From: Candidatus Desulfarcum epimagneticum
Lineage (GTDB): Bacteria > Desulfobacterota > Desulfobacteria > Desulfobacterales > CR-1
Direction: 5' to 3'
Length of the DNA: 64,000 bases
Assembly (NCBI GenBank): GCA_900659855.1
Contig: CAACVI010000004.1
Span: forward strand, 1 to 64,000
Under the pieces are notes generated by a model. The model did no database searches. It was not told the DNA's origin and saw only the letters and a program-made list of their open reading frames with translations. A program made the translations under genes and the position numbers. The first letter of the stretch is position 1, and each line of letters begins with the position of its first letter. Below, piece after piece: positions 16,921-25,532 of this stretch.

Positions 16921-18090
16921 ATGGACATTTTCATTGATTACCCCGGCAGGGTTAAAAAAATCAGAAATGAGATGAAAACCAAGGGCATTGATCTTCTTCT
17001 GGCCACCCGGGGCAAGGGGATCAATTATGTGGCCGGGGCCTTTGTCCCGTGGCGAAGCGTGATGCTCATATCCAAAGACGGGTATCTGGGCCTCAACACC
17101 CTTTTGATGGATTCGGAGCGTTTAAAGGACGACTCGTGGATGGAAAACATTGTGGCCACGGCCCCCCTTCCCGAAATGGAGCTGTGGGAGATCACTGTGG
17201 CCCAGATCAAAGAGATGGGCTTTGAAAAATCGACCATCGGACTGGAGCTGGGGCACTCCCCCCGGATGATCGCGGGATTTCTTTTCGCCACGGAGATGGA
17301 ATACCTGAAAGAAAAACTCCCCCAGGCCACATTTGTGAACGCCACGGGCATTATCGACGACGTCACGTTCGTGAAGGAGCCCGGCGAGATTCGCCTCATG
17401 CGCCAGGCCGCCGCCATCGCCGACGCGGCCCAGGAAAGGGTGGAGGAGGAGCTTTACGCGGGGATGACCGAATTGGAGATCGCCGGCATCGGCGAGATGG
17501 AGATGCGGCGCCTGGGCAGCGAGTTTCACTGGCCGGTGACCGGCTCCAACGAGATCGCGTCCGGCTATCGCACCTGGTATTTTTACGGCGGCTGCACCCC
17601 TCCCACGGACAAAATCGTCCAGAGAGGGGAAAACATCATCGTGGACATGCACCCCACCTACAAACAGTATTATTCGGACCTGTCCCGGAACTACATCATC
17701 GGAAAGCCCTCCCCCGGGCAGCGAAAGCTGGCCGACGCCTATTTAAAAACGTCGGAAATCCTGATATCCTCCTTTAAAACCGGCGTGAAAATCGGGGAAA
17801 TCTGCGCCAAAGTCAATGAAAGCCTGGAGGCCTCCGGCTACCAGGGCTTCACCCTGCCCGGATTCGGCCACGGCCTGGGCGTGGTGGGCCATGAGTGGTA
17901 TCCGGCCATTGTGGACAACGACGAATTCCGGGACGTGGTTTTGGAGGAAAACGTGGTGGAGGTGGCGGCTCTGGTCATCAATGTGCCGGAAGTGGGGGGC
18001 ATGCGCCTGGAGGTCCCGGTCCGCGTGTCGGCCGCCGGCGGCGAACCGCTGAGCCGAACCCCGCTTGAGATGACCGTCATTGACGCGTGA
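16921..18090 (+). CDS. M24 family (Xaa-Pro/creatinase-like) peptidase
   Basis: A 389-residue pita-bread-fold protein. The N-terminal creatinase domain (about 1-150) is followed by the catalytic domain with metal-ligand positions IIVDMHPTY, YYSDLSRNY, GFGHGLGVVGHEW and PEVGGMRLEVPV. The two Asp, the His and one late Glu are recognisable; the usual EPG of the fourth ligand reads VINVPEVGG, so metal use and activity may be altered. Members cut Xaa-Pro bonds or hydrolyse creatine-like compounds. The ATG at 16921 follows AAGGAG; an upstream in-frame start at 16795 adds non-homologous residues. No neighbour shares its pathway. Confidence 0.85.
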   Translation: MDIFIDYPGRVKKIRNEMKTKGIDLLLATRGKGINYVAGAFVPWRSVMLISKDGYLGLNTLLMDSERLKDDSWMENIVATAPLPEMELWEITVAQIKEMGFEKSTIGLELGHSPRMIAGFLFATEMEYLKEKLPQATFVNATGIIDDVTFVKEPGEIRLMRQAAAIADAAQERVEEELYAGMTELEIAGIGEMEMRRLGSEFHWPVTGSNEIASGYRTWYFYGGCTPPTDKIVQRGENIIVDMHPTYKQYYSDLSRNYIIGKPSPGQRKLADAYLKTSEILISSFKTGVKIGEICAKVNESLEASGYQGFTLPGFGHGLGVVGHEWYPAIVDNDEFRDVVLEENVVEVAALVINVPEVGGMRLEVPVRVSAAGGEPLSRTPLEMTVIDA

Positions 18091-18189
18091 GTGAGAATTC
18101 ACGGCCCCATCGCCAAATGAAACAACCGAATAAAAATAAGGTGACCATTCACGGGTTTGAAATGGTCAATATGTGATAACCCGCTAAAC

Positions 18190-18299
18190 TGTAAGCGTTT
18201 ACAGGGTGTCGGATATGCAAGGCGCCGGGCCTGCGGAAGTGCTTTGGCGCTTCGAAGGTCCGGTAACGCAGCAGATACGGCGCCCTGTGAACGCTTACA
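18190..18299. mobile_element. 110-bp MITE-like inverted-repeat element
   Basis: The ends TGTAAGCGTTTACAGGG and CCCTGTGAACGCTTACA are inverted repeats that continue imperfectly for about 29 bases (GTCGGATATGC against GCAGATACGGC). The interior has no gene. It ends 2 bases before the ribosome site of the following gene, so it forms that gene's 5' leader. No second copy is seen in this window. Confidence 0.6.
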
Positions 18300-18313
18300 A
18301 CAAGAGGATGAAA

Positions 18314-19651
18314 ATGTCTCAAAGCGCGTCATCCGGCCATAAAATGGACAAATTAATAGAAGATTGGCACGAAGAATATTTTGTTCTTCCCCTGCTTCAG
18401 GAAGTCGCCAGGTCCCTCGGGCTGTATCTGGATTCAAGGTTTATCGAAAGAAAAGCCCGCCCGGGAAAAATATTGTGGGAAGACCGGGACGGAAATTCGG
18501 TGAACTGTGACTTTGTGCTGGAACTGGGAGGAGACGATGAGCGCCTGGGCGTCCCAACGGCGTTTATCGAATGTTTCTGGCGAAGGGGGTCCAGGCATTC
18601 AAAAGACAAAGCCCGGGAAGACAGCGGAAAACTGACGCCCATGCGGGACACACACCCCACCGCCAGATTCCTGGGAATCATCGCCGCCGGGGACTTCACG
18701 GCGCTTTCCGTGGACTGGGTGAAAAGCCGGGGAATTGATCTTTTCCGCGTTCCAAAGCAAAAAATCATCGCGGCCTTTCAACAATGCGGTCTGTCCGCGG
18801 ATTGTCCCGACAACGCGTCGAAAAAAAACAAGATTAAAATCGCCAGGGCTTTTGCGAAAAATTTTTCGGAATTGAAAAAAAAAGAGGTCCAAAAAGCCCT
18901 GACAGACCTGGTGGGCCCAGCGGTGATCCATTCCTATGTGGACCGGGTCAAGGCCGCCTTAAGCGCCCTGCCCCAGGAAATCACCCTGGCGCTCAGGCAT
19001 GACTCCGCCCCGATTGTGTTTAAATCCGTTCTGGAAGTTTCAGAATTTCTGGACTCGCTCAAAGAGAGCTATGTGTATCGGATCGCCTACACCGACGGGT
19101 CCGAATTTGAAAAAATCGCGGCTTCCATGGAAGAATTAAAAGACACCCATTCCAAAATCGCCCGCTTGACCGATCATATGAACGCTTTATATCAAAAAAA
19201 GGATGAGCCGCCGCCGGAATTGTCCGATCCGGGAAATAACCGGGGCCGGGCATATTATGGCCTGGGCGATTATCAAAAAGCCAGGGGGCTGCTGCGGGAA
19301 GTTTTGGAGGTCGCGCATTCCGAATCCGATCCGGCCCTTATTGATAAAGACCCGGACGACTGTGAAAAGGCCCGGGAACTCCTGGAACAAACCCTGGAAT
19401 CGGCCATTCAGAATCTTGAGCCGAATCATCCCGACGCGGCGATTCGCCAGTCCAGTCTGGCCACTGTTTATCAAGACCTGGGCGACTATGAAACAGCCCA
19501 AAATCTATGCCAGCAAGCCCATGACACACTTGTCGCGGCCCTGGGGAAAAAACACCCGCGCGCAAAAAAGGTCAAAAAACATCTCGATCATATCAAAGCC
19601 CGGCGAGCCGCCAGTTCTGACCCTTTGTCCGGATCAGGGCCGGATGCTTGA
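18314..19651 (+). CDS. Putative nuclease-like protein with C-terminal TPR repeats
   Basis: A 445-residue protein I cannot assign to a named family. The N-terminal half (about 20-150) contains SVNCDFVLELGG and TAFIECFWRRGSRHSKDKARE. Acidic residues on adjacent strands followed by a basic cluster suggest a PD-(D/E)XK-like restriction fold, but the lysine of E-x-K is not obvious. A middle region (KAALSALPQEITLALRHDSA, then YRIAYTDGSEFEKIA) looks like a substrate-recognition domain. The C-terminal 140 residues hold TPR-like units (RAYYGLGDYQKARGLLREVL; TVYQDLGDYETAQNLCQQAH). The ATG at 18314 follows AGAGG; an ATG two codons earlier abuts that site. The upstream leader is a MITE. Confidence 0.6.
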   Translation: MSQSASSGHKMDKLIEDWHEEYFVLPLLQEVARSLGLYLDSRFIERKARPGKILWEDRDGNSVNCDFVLELGGDDERLGVPTAFIECFWRRGSRHSKDKAREDSGKLTPMRDTHPTARFLGIIAAGDFTALSVDWVKSRGIDLFRVPKQKIIAAFQQCGLSADCPDNASKKNKIKIARAFAKNFSELKKKEVQKALTDLVGPAVIHSYVDRVKAALSALPQEITLALRHDSAPIVFKSVLEVSEFLDSLKESYVYRIAYTDGSEFEKIAASMEELKDTHSKIARLTDHMNALYQKKDEPPPELSDPGNNRGRAYYGLGDYQKARGLLREVLEVAHSESDPALIDKDPDDCEKARELLEQTLESAIQNLEPNHPDAAIRQSSLATVYQDLGDYETAQNLCQQAHDTLVAALGKKHPRAKKVKKHLDHIKARRAASSDPLSGSGPDA

Positions 19652-19671
19652 ATGAAGTTTAAGGAGGCGCC

Positions 19672-22161
19672 ATGTCCGAAGAGCCCAAAGCCCCAAAGCC
19701 CAACATCCGAAACCGAATCGAGGACTGGTTTTCAGACCTCGCGGGCCTGATTTACGAAAACCGGATCAAAACCCTTGTGTTCGCGGCGGCGTTCGCGGCG
19801 CTGTTCATCGTCCAGCTTCCGAAAATCACGGTGGACACCTCCACCGAGGGCTTTTTGCATGACGATGACCCGGCGCTTTTGCAGTACAACGACTTCCGGG
19901 AGCGTTTCGGCCGGGACGGCATGATCATCATCGCCTTAAAACCCCCGAATGTGTTTGACCGGGAATTTTTGAAAAAGCTTGAGTCCCTTCACCGGGACTT
20001 AAGGGACCACACGCCCCACCTGGAGGACATCACCAGCCTCATTAACGCCCGGAACACCCGGGGAGAAAAAGACGAGATCATCGTGGAGGATTTTCTCGAA
20101 ACGTGGCCTGAAACCGACGCCGACATGGAGCGGCTCAAAAAACGGGCGCTGGAAAACGTGATGTATGAAAACATGCTGCTTTCCGAAGACGCCGGTTTCA
20201 CGACCATCGTCATCCAGTCCCGGAGCTATTCGGCCCCGGGCGCCGGCGCCCCGGGGGAAGGTCTGTCTGATGAGGACATGGGGGATTTTTCCGACGACGA
20301 CTTTGAGGAAGCCGGGGCCAGTGAAACAAAAGGACCGCCGGCGCCCGGGGGGGAAAAGACCTTTCTCACGGACGCGGAAAACAGCGAGATCGTCCGGGCC
20401 GTGGAGGCCATTGTGAAGCGCCACGACCTGGGGGACACGGAAATTTATATCGCGGGGCCGCCGGTTCTGACGGATTTTTTGAAGCGAACCATGCTGGAGG
20501 ACATGAGAAAATTCATGGCCATCGTGGTTTTCACCATCGCCGTGTTTTTGTTTGTGATGTTTCGACGGATATCCGGCGTTTTCGCGCCGCTTTTCGTCGT
20601 GCTGCTTTCCCTGGTGTGCGCGGTGGGGCTCATGGCCGGCTCCGGCGTGGCGCTCAAACTTCCCACCCAGATCCTGCCCTCCTTTATCCTGGCCGTGGGG
20701 GTGGGGGATTCCGTGCATATCCTGGTGATATTTTTCCGGCGCTTTGATGAAAGCGGGGACAAAAAGGCGGCCATTGAACACGCGCTGGGCCATTCCGGCC
20801 TGGCGATTTTGATGACCACCCTGACCACGGCCGGCGGTTTTCTGTCCTTTTCCACCGCCGACGTGGCGCCGTTGGGCGATTTGGGACTTTTCGCCGCGGC
20901 CGGCGTGTTCCTGGCCCTTTTTTACACCCTGATCCTGCTCCCGGCCCTTTTGAGCCTCATCCCCATAAAACCCAGGGCCCGGCGCCCGGGAAAAAAGGCG
21001 GGCGCGCCCTTTTCCGACCGGCTGCTTAACAAAGTCGCGAACGTCTCCATCCGGCGCCCCGGGGCGGTTCTGATCGTCTCCACCGTTCTGATCGTCGCCT
21101 CCATCGCGGGCGCGGCCCAAATCGTCATCTGGCACAACCCCATGAAATGGCTCCCGGACACATCCGCGGCGCGCCTGGCCAACGAAAAAATCGACTTCGA
21201 GTTGAAGGGCACCACCAACCTGGAGGTGATTCTGGACACCGGAAGGGAAAACGGCCTGCACGACCCGGATTTTCTCAACCGGCTGGAGGAAAGCGCGAAA
21301 AAGTTCGACTCCTGGCGCTCGGACAAGGTGAGCGCCGGAAAGGCGTGGAGCATCACCACGGTCTTAAAGGAGACCCACCAGGCGCTTCACGGAAACGACC
21401 CGGCTTTTTACGCCGTTCCCCAAAACCGGGACCTGGCGGCGCAGGAATTTCTGCTTTTTGAAAACAGCGGCTCCGACGACCTGGAGGACTTCACCGACAG
21501 CCAATTTTCCATGGCCCGCCTCACCATCAAGGTTCCCTTTATCAACGCGCTGGATTACCACTCGTTCATCGAAACCGTGGAGGCCCATTTCACAAAAACC
21601 TTTCCCGACGCGGATATCGCCATCACCGGCCTGGTGCCGCTTCTGGTCCGGGTCATCACCAGCGCCATCCGCAGCATGATCCGAAGCTACGGGTACGCCT
21701 TTTTGGCCATCACCCTTCTGATGGTTCTTCTCATCGGTCGCCTGCGCATCGGGCTGGTGTCCATGATTCCCAACCTGGCCCCCATCGTCGTCACCCTGGG
21801 GATCATGGGATGGGCCGGGATCAAGATGGATCTGTTTTCCATGCTGGTGGGCAGCATCGCCATCGGCCTGGCGGTGGACGACACCATCCACTTCATGCAC
21901 AATTTCAGGCGATATTTCGAGGAGTCGGGCGACGCGGCCCGCGCCGTGACCCAAACCCTTCTGACCACGGGAAGGGCCATGCTGGTCACCACCTGCGTGC
22001 TGTCCATCGGGTTTTTCGCCTTTATGTTTTCCGACATGAACAACCTGTTTCTGTTCGGATTTTTAACCGGAATCACGATATTCATGGCGCTTTTGTCGGA
22101 TTATTTCATCGCGCCGGCGTTAATGATTGTTTTGAATCGAAAGAAGGAGACATCCCCATGA
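19672..22161 (+). CDS. RND-superfamily MMPL-type exporter
   Basis: An 829-residue inner-membrane protein with two RND repeats, each with one leading span, a large periplasmic loop and five further spans (spans cluster near 40, 280-430, 465 and 670-820). The conserved Asp pairs of the proton path are visible: AVGVGDSVHIL in repeat one and AIGLAVDDTIHFMHNFRRY in repeat two. Such proteins move lipids, hopanoids or siderophores across the periplasm. It begins after GGAGG and overlaps the next gene ATGA. The LolA-like and DUF1302 genes after it make up a conserved trio thought to traffic a hydrophobic compound. Confidence 0.9.
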   Translation: MSEEPKAPKPNIRNRIEDWFSDLAGLIYENRIKTLVFAAAFAALFIVQLPKITVDTSTEGFLHDDDPALLQYNDFRERFGRDGMIIIALKPPNVFDREFLKKLESLHRDLRDHTPHLEDITSLINARNTRGEKDEIIVEDFLETWPETDADMERLKKRALENVMYENMLLSEDAGFTTIVIQSRSYSAPGAGAPGEGLSDEDMGDFSDDDFEEAGASETKGPPAPGGEKTFLTDAENSEIVRAVEAIVKRHDLGDTEIYIAGPPVLTDFLKRTMLEDMRKFMAIVVFTIAVFLFVMFRRISGVFAPLFVVLLSLVCAVGLMAGSGVALKLPTQILPSFILAVGVGDSVHILVIFFRRFDESGDKKAAIEHALGHSGLAILMTTLTTAGGFLSFSTADVAPLGDLGLFAAAGVFLALFYTLILLPALLSLIPIKPRARRPGKKAGAPFSDRLLNKVANVSIRRPGAVLIVSTVLIVASIAGAAQIVIWHNPMKWLPDTSAARLANEKIDFELKGTTNLEVILDTGRENGLHDPDFLNRLEESAKKFDSWRSDKVSAGKAWSITTVLKETHQALHGNDPAFYAVPQNRDLAAQEFLLFENSGSDDLEDFTDSQFSMARLTIKVPFINALDYHSFIETVEAHFTKTFPDADIAITGLVPLLVRVITSAIRSMIRSYGYAFLAITLLMVLLIGRLRIGLVSMIPNLAPIVVTLGIMGWAGIKMDLFSMLVGSIAIGLAVDDTIHFMHNFRRYFEESGDAARAVTQTLLTTGRAMLVTTCVLSIGFFAFMFSDMNNLFLFGFLTGITIFMALLSDYFIAPALMIVLNRKKETSP

Positions 22162-22982
22162 AAAAACCCATGGTCTTTTTGCTGGCTTTTTTAATCGCGG
22201 ACCTTCTCATCAGCGTCTGTCTGTTTTGGGGCCGGGCCGAAGCCGCCGATGACCCGGCGGCCCGGGAAATCATGCGAAAAGTGGAGGACCGGGACGACGG
22301 CGACCACCGGACCCATTCCATGCTCATGGAGCTGATTGACAAAAACGGCGCGGTCCGGAAAAAACAGTTCTCCATTTTCACCAAGGATTACGGCCCGGAC
22401 ACCAGACAGATCATGTTCATTGAAAGCCCGGCCAGTGTGAGAAACACGGGATTTCTGACATTCGACTACGGGGATGAGGAAAAAGACGACGACCAGTGGC
22501 TGTATCTACCGGCCCTGGGAAAGCCCAAACGCATCGCCACAGGCGACAAGGACGGCAGCTTCATGGGCTCGGACCTCAACTATTCGGACATGACTTCCCG
22601 GAATCTCATTGATTACGATTTTAAGCTCATCAAAGAAACCACCCTGAAAGGCGTCCGGGTGTGGCTCATCCAGTCCATTCCCCGAAGCGAGGAGGTCGTG
22701 GATGAGACCGGGTACAAAAAATCCATCCTGGCGGTGCGCCAGGACAACCATGTGGTGTCCAAAATCAAGGCGTGGACGGCCGAGGGGGGATATGTGAAGA
22801 TCATGGACTTTGACGATATCCGGCTCATCGACGGCATATGGACGCCCCTGGAGATCCGGGTGTCCAAAAGACTGGGCAAAACCGTGAAACACAAGACCCG
22901 GATCTCCATCCGCGACGTCAAATTCAACCAGAGTCTCTCCGACGATCTGTTCACCCTGAGACGGCTGGGAAAGGGGCTTTAA
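22158..22982 (+). CDS. Outer-membrane lipoprotein-sorting (LolA-like) protein
   Basis: A 274-residue periplasmic protein. A signal peptide (about 1-29, LLISVCLFWGRAEA) precedes a LolA/LolB-like half-barrel with DDQWLYLPALGKPKRIATGD, the most recognisable segment of the family that partners RND transporters. It overlaps the exporter stop by four bases (ATGA) and has GAAGGAG upstream. It probably carries the hydrophobic cargo of the RND protein through the periplasm to the DUF1302 outer-membrane partner. Confidence 0.85.
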   Translation: MKKPMVFLLAFLIADLLISVCLFWGRAEAADDPAAREIMRKVEDRDDGDHRTHSMLMELIDKNGAVRKKQFSIFTKDYGPDTRQIMFIESPASVRNTGFLTFDYGDEEKDDDQWLYLPALGKPKRIATGDKDGSFMGSDLNYSDMTSRNLIDYDFKLIKETTLKGVRVWLIQSIPRSEEVVDETGYKKSILAVRQDNHVVSKIKAWTAEGGYVKIMDFDDIRLIDGIWTPLEIRVSKRLGKTVKHKTRISIRDVKFNQSLSDDLFTLRRLGKGL

Positions 22983-22988
22983 AAGGAA

Positions 22989-24554
22989 ATGACACGACAC
23001 GCGCCGGCCCTGCTTTTATGCCTGGCCCTGGCGGCTGCGGGAATGGGATTTTTCCAAAAGGCCACAGGGGCTGAGACCGGGGCCGGGGTCATGGAAAGCC
23101 GGGAGATTGAAAACGATCTGGGCGACGATTTCGCCGATGAGCCGCAAGACGATCCGGGCGATGATCTCACCGACGGCGCCGCCGGGGACGATCTCGGGGA
23201 TGATTTCACCGACGGGGACGACGCCGGCGATCTCGAAGGCGACTTCGACGACGCTCAAACCGCCCCGCCTCCGGCGCCGGAAAAGAAAACGGCCCGGGGA
23301 TGGAGGGGAATCCCGGGGCTGTCCGGAAGGCTGAAATTTTCATCCTCATACCATTTTTCCCAAAGCCGTCCCGCCGCCGGGCAAAACGACTGGCGGGGCG
23401 TGTCGGCGTTTAAGCTCAAAGCGTTTCTGGAATTTGACCGGGACATATTCGATTCCCGCTTCGGGCCGTGGAAAGCCAAAGTCTCGGGAGAGGGGTTTTA
23501 CGACGGAATTTACGCGGCCCGGGGCCGGGACGAATACGCCGGGCATGCGCTGGAGACCCGCGAGCGCGGCGCCGAAATCCGGGAGGCCTACGTTCAGGGC
23601 AGTCTTTCCCGGCGCCTGGACGTGAAGGCGGGACGCCAGATCGCGGTCTGGGGAAAATCCGATTACATCCGGGTGACGGACGTGCTGAACCCCGTCAATA
23701 TGAGGGAGCCGGGAAAAACCGACCTGGAGGATCTGCGTCTGCCGGCGCTGATGAGCCGCCTGGACTTCTACGCCGGGAACTGGAGTTTTTCCGGAATCGC
23801 CCTCCATGAGCGCCGCCTCAACCAGGAGCCGGCCTTCGGCTCGGCTTTTTACCCCTACGCCTTTGCCCCGCCCCCTGAAAAAACGGCCTCCCACACTCTG
23901 ACGAACACGGAATGGGCGCTTTCGGCCGGCGGCTCCTTTTCGGGCAAAGACGGCGCCGTTTACTATGCCGACTGCTACGACAAAAATCCCCACCTGGTCA
24001 TCTCGTCCGCGGGCGCCTTTGAAAAGCGCCACGCCCGGGTGAAAATGATCGGGGCCGACTTCAACGCGGCCAAAGGAAGCTGGCTGTTTAAAACCGAGGC
24101 CGCCTTTTTCGACGGCCTTCGCTTCTCGGACCGCATGGCCGCCGGGAGCGTTCTGACCCTTTCGGACCGGGGACGGTCCAGGGCTGATATCCTGGCCGGC
24201 GCGGAGTACTCCGGATTCACCGACGCCACCGTCAGCCTGGAGACCGTCCATCGCCATCTCATCGACTACGACAGCCGCCTGGCCGCCGGGGGGGAAAAAA
24301 GAAACCGGCTCCAGACCGTTTTGAACGTGTCGCGCTCGTTTTTAAACGAGCGGCTGTCCGCCTCCTTTTTCGCCTCGGTTTACGGGGAGCGGGGCCAGGA
24401 CGGCGCGCTGTTCCGGGCCCGGGGGGAATACGAGATCACGGACAGCGTGTCGGCGTCCGGGGGCGTCCTCTTTTACGAATCCGGGGATTTGTTTTTCTTT
24501 CAAAAGATCGGGGGAAATGATCAGGTGTTTGTGGATCTGGAGTGGCGCTTCTGA
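22989..24554 (+). CDS. DUF1302 family outer-membrane beta-barrel protein
   Basis: A 521-residue protein. The signal peptide (about 1-27, LLLCLALAAAGMGFF) is followed by an acidic low-complexity linker (about 43-88) with repeated DLGDDF/DDLTDG units and then a proline patch. The rest has amphipathic beta-strand periodicity and ends in WRF, the C-terminal aromatic expected of a BAM substrate. DUF1302 proteins regularly follow MMPL and LolA-like genes. The start is 6 bases after the previous stop. The acidic linker may bind cations or extend the barrel from the cargo carrier; this is inference. Confidence 0.82.
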   Translation: MTRHAPALLLCLALAAAGMGFFQKATGAETGAGVMESREIENDLGDDFADEPQDDPGDDLTDGAAGDDLGDDFTDGDDAGDLEGDFDDAQTAPPPAPEKKTARGWRGIPGLSGRLKFSSSYHFSQSRPAAGQNDWRGVSAFKLKAFLEFDRDIFDSRFGPWKAKVSGEGFYDGIYAARGRDEYAGHALETRERGAEIREAYVQGSLSRRLDVKAGRQIAVWGKSDYIRVTDVLNPVNMREPGKTDLEDLRLPALMSRLDFYAGNWSFSGIALHERRLNQEPAFGSAFYPYAFAPPPEKTASHTLTNTEWALSAGGSFSGKDGAVYYADCYDKNPHLVISSAGAFEKRHARVKMIGADFNAAKGSWLFKTEAAFFDGLRFSDRMAAGSVLTLSDRGRSRADILAGAEYSGFTDATVSLETVHRHLIDYDSRLAAGGEKRNRLQTVLNVSRSFLNERLSASFFASVYGERGQDGALFRARGEYEITDSVSASGGVLFYESGDLFFFQKIGGNDQVFVDLEWRF

Positions 24555-24634
24555 TTTTTAAGACGCTGTCGGCCTTGACATGTCTCAAAGAATGTGATTG
24601 GATAAAAAACTTTGATAAAAACACGGTCGAGCTT

Positions 24635-24675
24635 TAATAAACTCGTAAAAAATGAATCGGGCGATATCATAAAAA
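24635..24675 (+). repeat. Partial copy of the dispersed ~150-bp repeat
   Basis: TAATAAACTCGTAAAAAATG then AATCGGGCGATATCATAAAAA matches the end of the family and resembles the variant at 1-51 most closely. It sits directly upstream of rpmH, ending 13 bases before its ATG and overlapping its leader. Confidence 0.6.
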
Positions 24676-24687
24676 GGAAAACCCACG

Positions 24688-24822
24688 ATGAAAAGAACCT
24701 ACCAGCCAAGCAACCGGAAAAGAAGCAGGAAGCACGGTTTTTTAAGCCGCATGTCCACCAAGCAGGGCAGAAGAATCATCAACCGCAGAAGGGCCAAGGG
24801 CCGAAAACGTCTGGCGGTTTAG
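24688..24822 (+). CDS. rpmH: 50S ribosomal protein L34
   Basis: A 44-residue, very basic protein, [18 protein letters not shown] then [20 protein letters not shown] and RKRLAV, a complete L34. The ATG is preceded by AAAAGGAAAACCCACG. A TTGACA at 24574 may be part of its promoter, but no convincing -10 is seen at the right distance. It starts the conserved rpmH-rnpA-yidD-yidC block. Confidence 0.97.
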   Translation: MKRTYQPSNRKRSRKHGFLSRMSTKQGRRIINRRRAKGRKRLAV

Positions 24823-24844
24823 GCTTTTTTGCGAAAAAACGAAG

Positions 24845-25228
24845 ATGACGGCGCCGGACGAGAAAAAAACGCCCTCTTATGACTTTCCCAAGTCGGCCCG
24901 GATTTTAAAACGCGAAGAATTTGTAAAACTGGGTCGCGTCGGTCGAAAAATCCGGGTGGACCATTTCCTGGCCATTGAGGCCCCCGGGAAAGGCGAAGTC
25001 TCCCGGCTGGGAGTCACCGCCACCCGAAAAATCGGGAACGCCGCGGTCCGAAGCCGCCTCAAACGCCAGGTTCGGGAGTTTTTTCGCCACAACCGCCATC
25101 GACTGAAAAAAAACCGGGACATCAATATCATCGCGCATCAAAGCGCCGCCGGTCTGACATCCGCCGAGATATCCGAATCCCTTGAAAAAATTTTAAAAAT
25201 CATATGCCGGGCATCAACAAAATCATAA
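24845..25228 (+). CDS. rnpA: Ribonuclease P protein component
   Basis: The 127-residue protein subunit of RNase P, which matures tRNA 5' ends. The N-terminal [20 protein letters not shown] and the RNR-like basic motif [20 protein letters not shown] (about 60-79) identify it. The first 12 residues are not conserved, so a later start is possible. Its last 25 bases overlap yidD, the usual arrangement. Confidence 0.93.
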   Translation: MTAPDEKKTPSYDFPKSARILKREEFVKLGRVGRKIRVDHFLAIEAPGKGEVSRLGVTATRKIGNAAVRSRLKRQVREFFRHNRHRLKKNRDINIIAHQSAAGLTSAEISESLEKILKIICRASTKS

Positions 25229-25434
25229 CCGGAACCCTCGCGCTGTGCATCCGGGCCTACCAGGCGTGCGTGTCCCCTCTTTTGGGGCCCTCGTGCCGCT
25301 TTTATCCCACATGCTCCGAATATTCACGTCAGGCCGTGCTCAAACACGGCGCCATCAAGGGGTTGTGGCTGTCCGTCAAAAGACTGGGGCGCTGCCATCC
25401 CTTTCATCCGGGGGGGTTCGATCCCGTGCCTTAA
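25204..25434 (+). CDS. yidD: Membrane protein insertion efficiency factor
   Basis: A 76-residue DUF37/YidD protein with the conserved block [28 protein letters not shown] (split here at residues 18-45), its three cysteines and the C-terminal [12 protein letters not shown]. It assists YidC-dependent insertion of membrane proteins. It overlaps rnpA and precedes yidC. Confidence 0.95.
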   Translation: MPGINKIITGTLALCIRAYQACVSPLLGPSCRFYPTCSEYSRQAVLKHGAIKGLWLSVKRLGRCHPFHPGGFDPVP

Positions 25435-25436
25435 CG

Positions 25437-25456
25437 CCCGGGATTTCCCGGGTTTC
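25437..25456. terminator. Hairpin between yidD and yidC
   Basis: CCCGGG-ATTT-CCCGGG followed by TTTCTTTG forms a short GC stem just after the yidD stop. It may be a partial terminator or processing site; the 98-base gap to yidC is otherwise featureless. Confidence 0.4.
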
Positions 25457-25532
25457 TTTGTCCGGCCGTCATCAAAACATTTAAGTGGAACCGTAAAAAA
25501 GCGTTTAAACGCTTTGGAGTTGACAAAACACC

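Noticed and set aside
21810-22157. N-terminal extension of the LolA-like gene into the exporter gene
   Set aside because: The signal peptide and ribosome site place the start at 22158; the upstream part is the exporter read in another frame.
24555-24687. Replication origin next to rpmH
   Set aside because: No cluster of DnaA boxes and no dnaA gene are visible; the gap holds a repeat fragment.
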